DNA of 64,000 nt from Oscheius sp. JU75. Taxonomy: Eukaryota > Nematoda > Chromadorea > Rhabditida > Rhabditidae. Below the pieces are notes generated by a model. The model was not told the DNA's origin, ran no database searches, and was given only the letters and a program-made list of their open reading frames with translations. This document shows, one piece after another, positions 44,187 through 55,199 of the stretch. The stretch covers positions 930,001 through 994,000 of the forward strand of contig JASJZC010000004.1 in the NCBI GenBank assembly GCA_037178855.1, read 5' to 3'. The translations under genes and the position numbers were made by a program. The first letter of the stretch is position 1. Each line of letters opens with the position of its first letter.

Positions 44187-47100
44187 ATGGGAGAACAAGA
44201 AGTCGTCGTCGATTACCAGCCAAAGCCGGTTATTCTATCCCTGTGCTACCTGTACGTTTTTTGTTTAAAAGCGTGCTACTTTCCATTTTTAGCGAAGGCC
44301 GTCTCGGAGCTGCTGTCTACAGTCACTCTTCTACAACTGTTCGAATCTTGCACGATATCGGAGAAAATGACGACTTTCGCGTTCTGAATTTATGTATGTG
44401 TTTTCGACCAACCTTACCGCCTTTTCAGTGTTTGATCAGATCGAGCCGACGACTGTAATCGCATGCAAATCACAAGATTTGAACTACGTTCGGTATCTTA
44501 CCGTTCGATGTAAGCTTTTTTTTTTTAAATCTACTGTGCATGTTTTCTAGGCAAGAGCAATGAAGCCCAGAAAAAAGACGAGTATCCTGAAAGTGGCAAT
44601 CCTAATCAGCCCATACTTTTTAAGGCAGGAATGTTCATTGATGACGAGGAGACTGTTCCGGACAGCCAAGATCTGTCTTCGCACTATCAAGAGGAAGAAG
44701 ATACCCAGGAGGAATTCGATCCATTCAAAGACGCCGTACTCAATCTCATGCCAAGCCATGCCTTCCGTATCCTAGAGAATTATCTGACAATCAACGCTAA
44801 ATTCAGGTTTCGATACGTCTGTCGTCAGAATTAGCGAGCTGTTCGCCACAGAAGCTCTGACAAAATGCGAGACAGACATCATTCTCCAGTTCCGAATTGA
44901 CACCAAGTCAAAAAACATGGTCTCCGCATTTGGAGCTCTTCTTCGCTACATGGATGCCGCCAGAATTGGGGTCGAATACGATACCTTGAATATTCGCACA
45001 CCTATTTCTTCTGTCAAGATCTTCGTTATGTAAGTGTTGATCCTTTTGCTCAACAAGAACATTTGTAGCGATCAGATGATCGAGATGGACTGGTCTTCTT
45101 ACCGTGCTCTCGACATTTTCGGCGAAGACAAGAAGAAAGAGGCCGGATTTCGCAAAGTGATCTCGCCCAGTTTCAATGGATCTGTATCATTGTTCAGTCT
45201 AATGAATAGATGTCGTTCTGCGGCTGGAAAACACACATTGATGTGAAGTACTATCCTTTCATATTAATGTTTCTTTGTAGGAATTGGTTCTCGCATCCGA
45301 CGCTGAATTTGAAAACTATTCGGCAACGTCAGCAAGCAATCACGTTCTTTTCCTCGGATTGCAACAGCGGAGTAACTTCTTCGGTCCATCAGCTCATCAG
45401 CAAGATCCGCAATGTAAAGGCAATCTTGAAGCGAATGCAGGGAAGTATTATCAAGCCCGAAAATTGGACAAACCTCTTCGAATCGCTGAAATCGCTCAAA
45501 GCCATTGGAACAATACTGAATGAGCGAAAGATAAAATTGGATATTCTGAATGAATACATGGACAACTTTGGCAACGAGCTGACCGAAGTCGTCTTCCTCA
45601 TTGGATATATGGTTGGCTCCCAATTTTTTTGTCGGACAAGGTAACGAGTTTAGATCGATTTTGAAGAGTCAGTCACAGAAGAAAGATTGGTCGCCAACGC
45701 GACTATCGACGCCGGATTGGATGAAATCAAGCACATCTACCGTAATCTGCCTCAGCTGATGACCCAGGCCGCTCAAGAGGAATCGAACCGTCTTCAGGCT
45801 GACCAGTGCTCTGTAGTCTATCTTCCAATCGTTGGCTTCCTTCTTCAGTTACCGCTTGATTTCCCAGCTCATCATTATCCCGAGTACGCTTTTTTTTTTT
45901 TTACACTTTTTATAATTGTTCATATTCAGCTTGAAAATGGTCTTCACGGCCGATGCTCACGTGAACATGAAGAGTAAATGCATGACTCAACTCGACGAGG
46001 AAATTGGTGATGTCAAGATGCAGATTATCGACAAGGAAACCACCATCGCTCTGAGGTTTTTCTGGTTTCAGCTTTATTAAGTATCTTGTTTTAGAATGCA
46101 GAAGTCCATCCTCGACAAGACAGAGCCACTCCTTGGCGCCTGCAAAGCCGCTGCCATACTGGACTCGATCATTTCGATGGCCCTAACAGCTCGTCATTTC
46201 AACTGGAACTGCCCTGTGCTGACCGACAAGCCCGTCATCGAGGCTGTTCGATCCGTTCACCCTATTGCTCAAATACTCAATCACGACCAATATTTCGTTC
46301 CAAATGATGTCAGTTTCGGCGACAAGAGCACCAAAGTCAAGATCTTCACCGGCCCGAACGCTTGTGGAAAAAGTGTTTATATGAAACAAGTCTGTTGCAT
46401 GTTATGCTGTCTTCGAATGTCCTCTTTAGGTCGGCCTCTTGGCTTTCCTCACCTACATTGGCAGCTACGTGCCTGCCCAACGAGCCATTGTCGGTCCTAT
46501 CAGTCGCATAATGACTCGCATTTTCACGGTTGACGGAGTTCTGGATGGAATGTCGACTTTTGCCAAGGATCTGCAGCAGATGGCTCTTGCTCTACGCCGA
46601 TCCAATGAATATTCATTGGTCATTATTGACGAGTTTGGAAAGGGAACCTTGAGTGTCAGTTTGTACATTTTTGTATAGGTTAGTTCTTTTCAGGAAGTAG
46701 GCATCTCGCTGCTCTCTTCAGCACTCAACTACTGGCTGGATAAGGGCCCTGAACATTGCCCTCACATCATGGTCTCCTCTCATTTCCACTCGCTGCCAAA
46801 GTTTCTCAACAATTATGAAAAGATGGCCACTTTCCAGGTGTGCTCAAAAATCTCTTTTCAATATCCTTTGTAGACGTTCGATGTAGTCAAGAGAGGAAAT
46901 CGCTTAGACTACCAATTCCGCCTTATAGACGGCCTTGTCAATTGTTCACATGCTGCTTATACCGCGGCAAACCAAGGAATTCCTATCACTGTAGTCAAAC
47001 GATCCAACGAGGTTAGTCGTTTCCTCCATGACTTCATCTGTTGCAGATCTACGCAGACCTAAAAGCTGGAAGCCATCCCTCAGAACTAACTCTCTATTGC

Positions 47101-47829
47101 TCCGATGACGATAAAATTAACGAAATGAAAGAGAAGATGGCAGATTTCATGACCGAATTCGCCATCTGGGACATCCAAAACAACAGCGATAAACTTTTAG
47201 ATCACATGACGAAGATTCTTCTCGACGAAGCTGAAAATATAGATTTGGATCCTGAGACCTCCATGATCGCTACTCCAGCCAGACCGATTGGAGTCAGTTT
47301 TTGGGTCTTTTTCAAAAGGTTTGGTTACTCAGGTTGGCCAAGAAGAGGAGAATAACGAAGATATTGGACCATCTGAGGCTGATCAGAGCAGACGGGTGCT
47401 GGAGGAAGACGAGTCTGTTGTGGATAGCCGGCTGATTACATCCAGCGGCTCGAAAGGAAGTGTGACGAACAATACGAGTCCTGGAACAGTGGAGGCAGCA
47501 TCAGATGTCTTTGTGTGTTTCTTCCTTATGTGTATGAGCCACCCTTTTCAGGCGGTCCCCGCTATTCCCAATAGCATTCTTAAGAGTTACTTGCGTACTC
47601 CGTCTAGGGGGTAAGTTAATGTTTTCGTTTCTTTTCAAAACCCGCTTTCAGTAATCTATCCGTCTCCTTCGCCGCCAGTCCCACCCGTATCGTCATCGAT
47701 ACTTCCACCTTCATGTCCACACAAGATATCATGCTGCCTGTTTCGCCGATCAAGGGCTTCAATGAGATCTTCCCCGACGAGAATGATAACATGTCCTGTC
47801 CTCCGCCCCAGAAAAAAAAGAGATTTTAA
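44187..47829 (+). CDS. msh-5: MutS homolog 5 (meiotic crossover factor)
   Basis: MSH5 pairs with MSH4 (MutS-gamma) to stabilise crossover intermediates in meiosis. The ATG at 44187 opens 'MGEQEVVVDYQPKPVILSL'. The mismatch-binding N-terminal domain of MutS is absent, as in MSH5. Connector and lever parts include 'ALLRYMDAARIGVEYDTLNI', 'NWFSHPTLNLKTIRQRQQAI' and 'FNWNCPVLTDKPVIEAVRSV'. The ATPase domain has Walker A 'FTGPNACGKSVYMKQ' (near 46350), 'GSYVPAQRAIVGPISRIMTR', 'STFAKDLQQMALAL' (signature), Walker B 'YSLVIIDEFGKGTL' (near 46615) and 'IMVSSHFHSL'. A Ser/Glu-rich tail with 'AVPAIPNSILKSYLRTPSRG' ends 'PPPQKKKRF' (TAA 47827). There are about 15 exons. The last part is duplicated in inverted form at 41270-41452. 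Confidence 0.92.
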
Positions 47830-49159
47830 ACCTTGTTTTGTTATTGATTCTGTACCATTTTGTTGACTTCTTGTAACATTTGCGTTTTGCCCAATCTTGT
47901 TGTTTACTCTTTTTCATCTAATAAAACTCTAAGCGAAAACCCTTTGTTTTCCAGTTTTGACTGAAAAGTAGTTCGAAATTGTGCCTTACCGTAATCTCAA
48001 GCTCAGGTGCACATTAGGCGGGAAAATGATCAGGTCATAAACAGTTTCCAGATTTATATTTCGTTCAATGGCGGATTGCGGTAAACGATACCGCGTCGTC
48101 ACATTTTCAAACCGGGCGCAAACGCCGCTCGTTTTCCTAAGTAAGCATCCTACAAAAATCCTGGTTCAAACCGGTTTTGGCACAGAATACCGTACTACAT
48201 TACGAAAATCTAAAAAGCGGCTTGCACGAATTTCTTATTCTTCGAGCTCCAGTTTCTTTTTTTTTTGAAGAGCTTTTTGCACAAATCAGATCATTAGTAA
48301 GGTGGACAGGTTGAAGTGGGAGGAAAGGGTCACGACAGTTGGACAGAAGAAAGTAGAAATCGAGCAGTTTTGGGAGAATCGGATTATTACTGGCATTGAG
48401 CTCCAAGGGGCATTGCTTGTTTGACCTAAAATTGTGAAAAAGGGAAAAGAAAAATAGGTGGAAAGTACGTGGCTGACGAAATTTAAGAGAACTAATTTTG
48501 AATTCCCGCCCTCGAGACAGGAAATTGGCGCGAGAAAAATTGGCAACGCCTTTTGCATAGGCGTAACACGCCGTGGATTGTCATTCCCGGAAATCATTCC
48601 GGCTTTTCGTTTTCCGTATCAACATTCATTTCTATTTTTCTTCATATACTTATTGCTAAATTCTATTATTCTTCAATTTTTTGTCTATACTCAATTCTCA
48701 CTGCATTCGTTTTCATGTCTTCTTTTTCCGCTCCAACCTCAGTCAGATCAGAAAATGAGCGCAATCGGCTTCTTGCGAAAATGTGGTCCCGCGTCACTCG
48801 GACGCCGACATGCGAGCTTTCGTGGGGATGTGCGTCGAGAACTGCGAGAAGAAGCAATTCGTCAAGCAGGGATGCAGAAAGAGGGAGGATGTATAGTTGG
48901 ATCGTAAATGATATCAAACGCAGCTCGATTTCAACCAGGGGCTGAAGGAGCTGATAAGGGATACCGAGAAGAACAAGGAAGAGATCCTTACCAAGCTGAG
49001 GAACCGCAACGAGCTCTTGCGAGTTACCGACAAGAATCCAGCCGTTTTTTTATCTACTCGAGGCCAAGAAGAAGGCAGAAAAGCTGAGGATCACTGACCC
49101 GATTCTAGCCGAGATCGTCGAGGAACAAGCGAGGGAGAAGAAGAAAGTAGATAGGAAGC
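47830..49159. other. Intergenic / retroelement leader, no confident gene
   Basis: AATAAAA at about 47918 is a likely msh-5 poly(A) signal. Near 48740-49100 open pieces such as 'LDFNQGLKELIRDTEKNKEE' and 'RNRNELLRVTDKNP' in broken frames could be the gag-like part of the retroelement downstream. No intact gene. Confidence 0.4.
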
Positions 49160-50340
49160 GCAGACATTTACCTTCTGCCAGGTAGCCCTTTCGTTACGGG
49201 GAACCGGCCCGCCAACGCGGTTCTCGAAAGAAGAGACCGTTCAAAAAACGTTTGCAAAGTTTGTGACCAACAGGGCCGTTGGGCTCCAGACTGTCCGAGG
49301 AGGACAGACAGGAAGTAAGGTTTCTAGCAATTTTTTGTTGTCGGGGATCTCTATCCCAAGCATTCCGGACCTCGATCCCGGAGAGTCCGGTGCTATCCCG
49401 GCTGCGCAGGTTTTTCGCACCGGAGAGATTCACGAATCCATTAATTTTGAGAGGAGACTAGACTTGAGTCCTGTGGTGGCCGACTCGTTGAAAACGGCTA
49501 CTCAATAAAACGGGTACACTTGTACTTTTGACCTGAAGAGCGGGTACCATCATTTAGCCATGAACGCCGAGTCACGCAACTACTTCGGTTTCGGCTAAGA
49601 GAATGTTCCTACAGTTTTAACGTATTTCTTCTGGTTCTAGAATTTTTATGAAGATCCATTTATGAAGAAGTGGAGGTCAGATGGACTAGGGGTCGCTCTA
49701 TATCTTGATGACAGAGTAATTTAGTGAAGATAGTGAGGCGTGCTTTGCTAGTCGCAGGTGATCATTTTCCGAAAACAAATGTCATTGGACCCCATCTCAT
49801 ATATTCACTTGGCTAGGTTTTGAAGTTAAACTAGCAGTATACCGATTTTCAATCACGCAGAGGCGTCTAGATAACGTAAGAGGCTGCTTATTAAAGCAAC
49901 AAATCCTCCCTCTTTTAGGCTAAAGCTGAAATTCACGAGCTCGCTAGCCTCATTACATCTCCTGTTTAAAGATTTCAAGAAGAGAGGGTCCAAGTATCTG
50001 CAGACTACGGCGGCTGCGGTACAAAGAGATAAGCACGCTCTGGATTACGAGAGACACCGGTCACGAAAATCAGCATAGATGCTGGGGCATTCGCCTGGGA
50101 AAGGAGGAAAAACCTCACGCGAACTCCCAGAACGTTTGTTGATAGCGTCGAGTACGCACAGAGCTGTTCGCGATAGACTTCGGCTTGAGAAGCTTTTTGC
50201 TTAATATTCAAAGTCCAGTGTTGGTCTCTTGCGATAACCAAGCGGCGTGCGCCATCTATCGGAAAGGTAGACCGATACTGTACGAGCTCTGGGAACTTTT
50301 GCTACCCACTACGTGCCCATGTATCTCTCCCCCGGCTTTG
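49160..50340 (+). mobile_element. Decayed DIRS/PAT-like retroelement (RT-RNase H)
   Basis: In shifting frames one finds 'FDLKSGYHHLAMNAES' with 'YFGFG' (RT motif region, near 49530), 'FMKKWRSDGLGVALYLDD' (the catalytic Y-x-D-D region, near 49660) and 'ELFAIDFGLRSFLLNIQSP' with 'SCDNQAACAIYRKGRP' (RNase H, near 50160-50260). 'WRS.G..V.VYLDD' is typical of DIRS-type and related nematode PAT elements. Multiple stops and shifts show that it is dead. No tyrosine recombinase or LTR was seen, so a Ty3-like origin is not excluded. Confidence 0.6.
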
Positions 50341-50757
50341 ACTTTGTGTTCCGAATGAAGCGTCCTTCTGCTTGTTTTCGCTTTCTCTACCGTTTCTTTT
50401 GTTTATAAAACGTGTCTAATAGCAGCCTTTACCGGAAGCAATCAAAAAACAACGAAAATGAAGGCTATAAAAGAATCTCAAAAACTGCTAGATTTGAATC
50501 CCCGCCTTCTCAGGAGTCCCGCCACGTAAGCATTTCGGGACACTGTAGTCCTTCTTTTTTTTGAACAAACCATAGAAGCAGTGAAAAGGCCTAGAAATCG
50601 TAGAAGAGAAGAAAATTTCAAAACCCCGCCTGCCAAAATATTACCAAAAATCGATATCTGCGCCGCTTTCATCACACTGCGTTTATCACGATCGATTATA
50701 AATCGTATTTATAGTAAACCCTTCTTATTGTTATTAGAGTTATGGTTTAGAAAGTAG
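50341..50757. other. Intergenic with a MITE end
   Basis: Near 50610-50650 'CCCCGCCTGCCAAAATATTACC' (given here in + orientation) matches in reverse complement the MITE terminus of the phosphatase intron, and 'GATTTGAATCCCCGCCTT' near 50490 looks like part of the same element or a B-box relic. AT-rich up to the next gene. Confidence 0.45.
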
Positions 50758-51800
50758 ATGAACCTAACACAGAATTGTAAGGAAATCACTTTTCATATGA
50801 GTGCACCGTCTGCTTGTATTTCCTTTTCGATCGATAATGACAACTTACGCGGAAATGTGATTTCGTCTATCCTGGGTGGAAGCACAGTGCTCTCGATGGA
50901 TCAGCTTTGTTTGGCTATCGATGTAGGTTTGACTCCACCTCTTTTTCATGTCAATCCATCCAAAAAAGATTCTTCCCAGCCCGCCCTTCTTATATAAGAG
51001 TTTTATCTCCTTTTTTTTTAACTTCGAATGCAGCCTGAGCCTTAATTTTCAAGTCTTTGTCAGTCCGCAGATCTAACTCATTCTTTAAATGGTTTGCTCT
51101 ATAGCAACAACATCCCTTAAAAGTAAAGAAGACCCCAATTTTGTCTCCGTTCCAGAATCTGTTATAGCCTATTCTTTTTTAGCTTTGGCTATTATTAAAC
51201 GGCACTACGGCTATAAAAATCCTTAATATCATCCAATCTCTCTATTCTACAGAGCTTGCTTGATCATCTACAACCAGATGCGCTGTCATATACTTTTCAG
51301 AGTCTCGCACTGACGGAGATTAAGACTGAAGTTGAGATCGCTTTTGAAACTATACACTGCCATCTGAATCATGATGGCCGCGATGCTGTCAAATGGATTA
51401 AAAATTGGCAAATGAAGCGCAGTCTATCTTTTGACGAGTGGAAGTTTGACGACGATTATATATGCAATGTCGATCTACATGTGTTCCTGAAAAGAGGATT
51501 CAAACAAGATATGATGCTTGTTTATCAGGCGAGGACAACTGTATGTTTGTACTATAGTTTTAGACACGTGTTACATTGTTTCACAATAAGTTTGCATTTA
51601 AGCGTACAAATGTATACGTGTCGAATGTGGATCTCCGGAACGTGCAGAGCATTTTCAAAGTTCTGAGCAATGTTGAGCCTGGAGGGATGAAGCAGCGCGT
51701 AATGGACTTCACATGTCTTTACAACAAATGGGTCGATTACAAAGGCGATGATCTTTTTGACAAACTCTTTAGCGACTTTCAAGATCTCTGGCTCATGTGA
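50758..51800 (+). CDS. Uncharacterised three-exon protein
   Basis: Exon 1 'MNLTQNCKEITFHMSAPSAC' to 'LSMDQLCLAID' (50758-50922) is followed by an intron of about 330 bp. Exon 2 runs 'SLLDHLQPDALSYTFQSLAL' to 'DMMLVYQART'. After a short intron, exon 3 reads 'FAFKRTNVYVSNVDLRNVQS' to 'LFDKLFSDFQDLWLM' with the stop at 51798. About 220 residues, mixed alpha/beta, with no signal peptide or membrane span. No family recognised. An AATAAA lies 30 bp past the stop. Confidence 0.6.
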
Positions 51801-52079
51801 TCCTGATCTATCATATCCATTTTCGTCGCAATAAACTGCTTCTCGTTTTTATAGAGACAGAATAAAAGAAAATGGCAAAGGCAAAGGGTATTGATACACT
51901 TACGAGTTTTCTGGAATCTACATAGTTTTTACCTTGAAGGCTGACTATAAAGGATATACAAGGTGCGGCTTAATTACGGTAACAAAGTATTTGCTTCGTA
52001 AAAACACGAGTCGAGCATAACAAGAAAAACGATCATATAGGTTTTATTTGCTATAAAAAAAACTAAACAAAATGACATG
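51801..52079. other. Intergenic
   Basis: 3' region of the preceding gene. Nothing recognised up to the mariner relic. Confidence 0.5.
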
Positions 52080-52400
52080 TTACCATTCAAAGAGTTCGCC
52101 ATTAGCGTCGGTACAGGCTTGAAGTCTCTTGGTGAAGGCGTCGACGGTGGCGACCAGGTACGCAAGATCTAACTCATTCCATGCCTTCTCCAGTGCTCTC
52201 TTCAGGGAGTCGATGATCTTGTGTGGCTTTGAGCAGGCTTTAGCTTCGAGAACATTCCAGACAGAGTAATCCAGCGATTGAGATCCGGAGACGAATTGGT
52301 TAAAGTCGATGAAGTTTGGGAAGTTCTGTCTGCACCATGCTTGAACGGAATGATGCTTGTGAGCTGGAGCTCCGTCCTATTGAAAGCAGGCTTAGGCTTA
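52080..52400 (-). mobile_element. mariner-like transposase C-terminal fragment
   Basis: Minus-strand frame: 'DGAPAHKHHSVQAWCRQNF', 'SQSLDYSVWNVLEAKACSKP', 'HKIIDSLKRALEKAWNEL' and 'AFTKRLQACTDANGELFEW'. It matches the end of Tc1/mariner transposases ('QDGAPAH', 'LNPLDYSIWS.LE', 'S...A...W..I', 'R...CI.A.GGHFE'). The N-terminal two thirds are missing. Confidence 0.75.
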
Positions 52401-52459
52401 GGCTACAGAGCATGGTCCTTTCATAACGTCGTTGTATGCGATGGCTCCAGATCAAGGGT

Positions 52460-52602
52460 TGGGCGATATATCGGTATCGGTATTGGTGTTGGTGAGAATA
52501 TCGGTAACGGTATTAGTTATCGATAGTTGTATTGAAAAAATATCAATACAGTACCGATAGCGCCGAGAAACCGATGGAAGTCCAATACCGATATCGGTAG
52601 AG
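52460..52602. repeat. Foldback of CGGTAT repeats
   Basis: 'ATATCGGTATCGGTATTGG' near 52468 is mirrored by 'CCAATACCGATATCGGTA' near 52582, with further CGGTA and TACCG units between them. It folds as a long hairpin of simple repeat units. It has no coding capacity and sits between two mariner relics. Confidence 0.6.
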
Positions 52603-52724
52603 TAAGCTCCCGCACCTTGTGTAGCTCACTTAGTCCTCTACCACCACCATGCAAGACACCACTTCCCTTCTTCTTATTCTCTATTTTCTGTTCGTTTTGA
52701 TCTGGACCATTGATGACCTACCAC

Positions 52725-53707
52725 CCTACCATCTGCGACATGAGTTCCTCAAAGGCACGAATGGAGCCCAAACTGCGGCTGATATCAACGATGTTTATGG
52801 CCAAGGGACGACGTCCACGAGGGAATGCCAGTTGTGGTTCCAACGCTTTCGGACTGGAGACAAAGGCTGAGCCAAAGTCAACCTTTGATGAATCGAAGTT
52901 GCTGCAGCTCGTGTAGGAGAACAATCGGCAGAGTACCCGTGAATTAGCACAGGCACTGTCTGTCAGTCATGCTGCAGTGGAACATCATTTGAAGCAATTG
53001 AGATTTACGAAGAAACGCGACACATGGTTGCCGCATGACCTCAGTGACTACCAGAAGTGACCACGCATGTCCGTCGCCCATTCTCTCCTGTCCAGGTATG
53101 AGAGGAAATCCTTTTTACCACGCCTGATGACGGGGAATGAGAAGTGGGTAATGTATGTAAAGTTCCGAAAGAAGTGTAATTCGGTGGATACAGGGGAGAC
53201 ACCAAGTCCTGATGGGAAACCCGACACCCATCAAAAGAACATTTTGCTCTTTTTTTTTTGGAAATCGAAGGAGTGGTACACTGGGAACTGCTGGATGCTG
53301 GAACTACCCTTACGGCCGCCATAAACAGCCAGCACCTTGGAAAGGTTGCCGTTGCACTTCGTCGGAAACGGCCGCTAGAGCCGAAGGTCATCCTGCTGAT
53401 GGACAACGCGCGCCCTCATGTTGCAAAACTCACTCGCTCCAAGATCCATGACCTGGGTTGGGAGATTCTACCTCATCCACCTTATAGTCCGGATCTTGCC
53501 CCTTCCAACAATTATTTGTTCCGGACTCTCAACAACGAGATTGGAAGACAACAGTTCGATTCCAACGGCGCGCTCAAAACCTGGTTGAAAAACTTCTTCG
53601 TGTCGAAACCCAAGGTGTTCTACGTGCGTGGCATCCGTAAGCTACCCGTGAAATGGGCAGACGTGGTGCAAAACAAAGACACAGAGAGTCAACCGCAAAA
53701 CCCATAA
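52725..53707 (+). pseudogene. mariner transposase pseudogene
   Basis: The N-terminal helix-turn-helix is recognisable ('HEFLKGTNGAQTAADINDVY', 'GQGTTSTRECQLWFQRFRTG'). It is followed by a stretch with many stops, including 'MTGNEKWVMYVKF' for the family motif 'VTGDEKWVLYDN'. The C-terminal part stays open: 'EGVVHWELLDAGTTLTA', 'VILLMDNARPHVAKLTRSK' and 'HPPYSPDLAPSNNYLFRTLN'. Two catalytic aspartates are replaced by Asn: the first (TGDE to TGNE) and the third (PSDY to PSNN). Frameshifts and stops confirm that it is dead. Confidence 0.85.
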
Positions 53708-53903
53708 CTTTGATGGGTAAAACCTACAAGGTAGGACCTCTAGTGACTATATCGTCTGTCGAAGCGTTGCTGACTCAATGAGGACCCCAGCTATGACAGG
53801 CAGAAAAGAGACACAGCTTTCGCAATCCTTGTTTGTTTGTTGTTCGATGACTCATCGCCAGTCGGGGGTTACGACACAGGACTCGTTATTGCCCGTTCAG
53901 CTG

Positions 53904-53911
53904 CTTTTATA
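53904..53911 (+). promoter_or_regulatory. TATA-like box of the eIF5A-like gene
   Basis: TTTTATAA lies about 47-54 bp before the ATG at 53958, in a sensible core-promoter position. Confidence 0.4.
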
Positions 53912-53957
53912 ACCCTCCACTCTTCACTCCGTCTCCTTACCGTTTTCTTCCCTCAAA

Positions 53958-54370
53958 ATGTCTGAAATAAAAAAACCGTACGAGCTGAAGGAGGGAGACT
54001 ACTGCTATATTCAGGACAGAGTCTGCCATGTGCACAAGATCCGAACAGCCTGTGGAGAATATTTCATGGCTGGGTATCCAGTTTTCGGAGAGAAGAAAAA
54101 ATTGGATCATATTGTGGATTGTACGGAGACAGTCAAAGTTCCGGTAGTCTCAATCCACAAGGTTGGTTAGGTTTTTGCGGTGGAAGAAAATTGTTTTAGG
54201 TGGCTAAAGTTGAGGAGAGTGTTGTGACTCTGGAAGGAATTCAAAGGGAGGTTTCTCTCCCGAGCGGACCAGTTTTGGACAACATCAAGAGTCTGCTAGA
54301 GGAGGGGAAAGAAGTCTCGGTCAAGGCGATTACTGTCGATGGGAATGAGACAATTGTTGATGTGGTTTGA
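53958..54370 (+). CDS. eIF5A-fold protein lacking the hypusine loop
   Basis: Two exons (53958-54161 and 54200-54370) give 124 residues. The N-terminal domain follows eIF5A: 'YELKEGDYCYIQDRVCHVHK' corresponds to 'LRKNGFVVLKGRPCKIVE', and 'DHIVDCTETVKVPVVSIHK' to 'EDICPSTHNMDVPNI.R'. The C-terminal OB part, 'VTLEGIQREVSLPSGPV' and 'SLLEEGKEVSVKAITVDGNE', follows 'LSLLQDSGEVREDLRLPEG' and 'CGEEILITVLSA'. In eIF5A the loop 'TSKTGKHGHAK' holds the Lys converted to hypusine. Here it is 'RTACGEYFMAG', without that Lys, so it cannot be hypusinated there. It is also shorter than eIF5A (about 155). It is therefore a divergent paralog with a changed role or a sperm/germline variant; function is unknown. 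TGAATAAA overlaps stop and poly(A) signal. Confidence 0.7.
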
Positions 54371-55199
54371 ATAAATTTTGAAGATTTTCCTGGTCTCCAT
54401 TGATCACTGAGTCACTTGAGAGTCCTCTCAATGCCTTCTTTGTCAGTCTCCTGGTTATCGAGTTTTTCTTTCGGTTTCTTAGACAGACAGCGGATCGGCT
54501 CCGAACGGCTGCAGGATGGTATAATGTCCTCTAATCGTTTGATCAGTCTTCTCGCACTGATCTGCAGCAGCTTACAGGACGAACAGGGAAAGGCACTGGG
54601 AGGTTATAATCACACTGAGGACAGATCTATTGATAAACTGATCAAGAGTGTCCCCATATCCTTTTGTCTATCCTGTTATAGTTCATCTCCAGCCTGTTCT
54701 CCCATACAGCGTCCTGAAACGATGGATGATTAAAAAATATTGAGGACCTACGTTCTCTTCACTCAAGAACTGTTTGGTACTGTTGTAGACGTTAGGGTTT
54801 CGGTGCTTGTTAGATGTTCGTCTGGACAGGTGAGTCTCAGAAGCTGTTCTTCCTCAAGCTACCATGGTGTCCAATCTGTTGAAGAGTCTTTCCTAAGAAG
54901 TCATCGAGATGGCTGTGAGAACGACCCTACAGCCAACTTCCCTCTCCCAGGATCTGTGTCTTCTTCGTAGCCGTTCCCAACCCGATCGTGGAACCTGGCC
55001 AGCCTGTGCCACAGCCTGTTTTCAGCTTGTTCGTGGGAGTCATGGCTGGAACAATAGAGACAACTTGCATTCTATCAGGAATCAGTCAATGAAAGAATCT
55101 ATTATTCTTTTGAGCTTTGGTTTGAGACCCGAACAATGCTGATTGTCATCTTGATGTTGAATCTTAGGAAAACTGAGACCTTACTCTTCCGGAATTGCA
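54371..55199. other. Region without a confident gene
   Basis: Short codon-like pieces occur on the minus strand (for example 'DAVWENRLEMNYNRIDKRI' near 54690) and may be exons of the uncharacterised minus-strand gene upstream, but splice continuity could not be shown. Confidence 0.3.
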
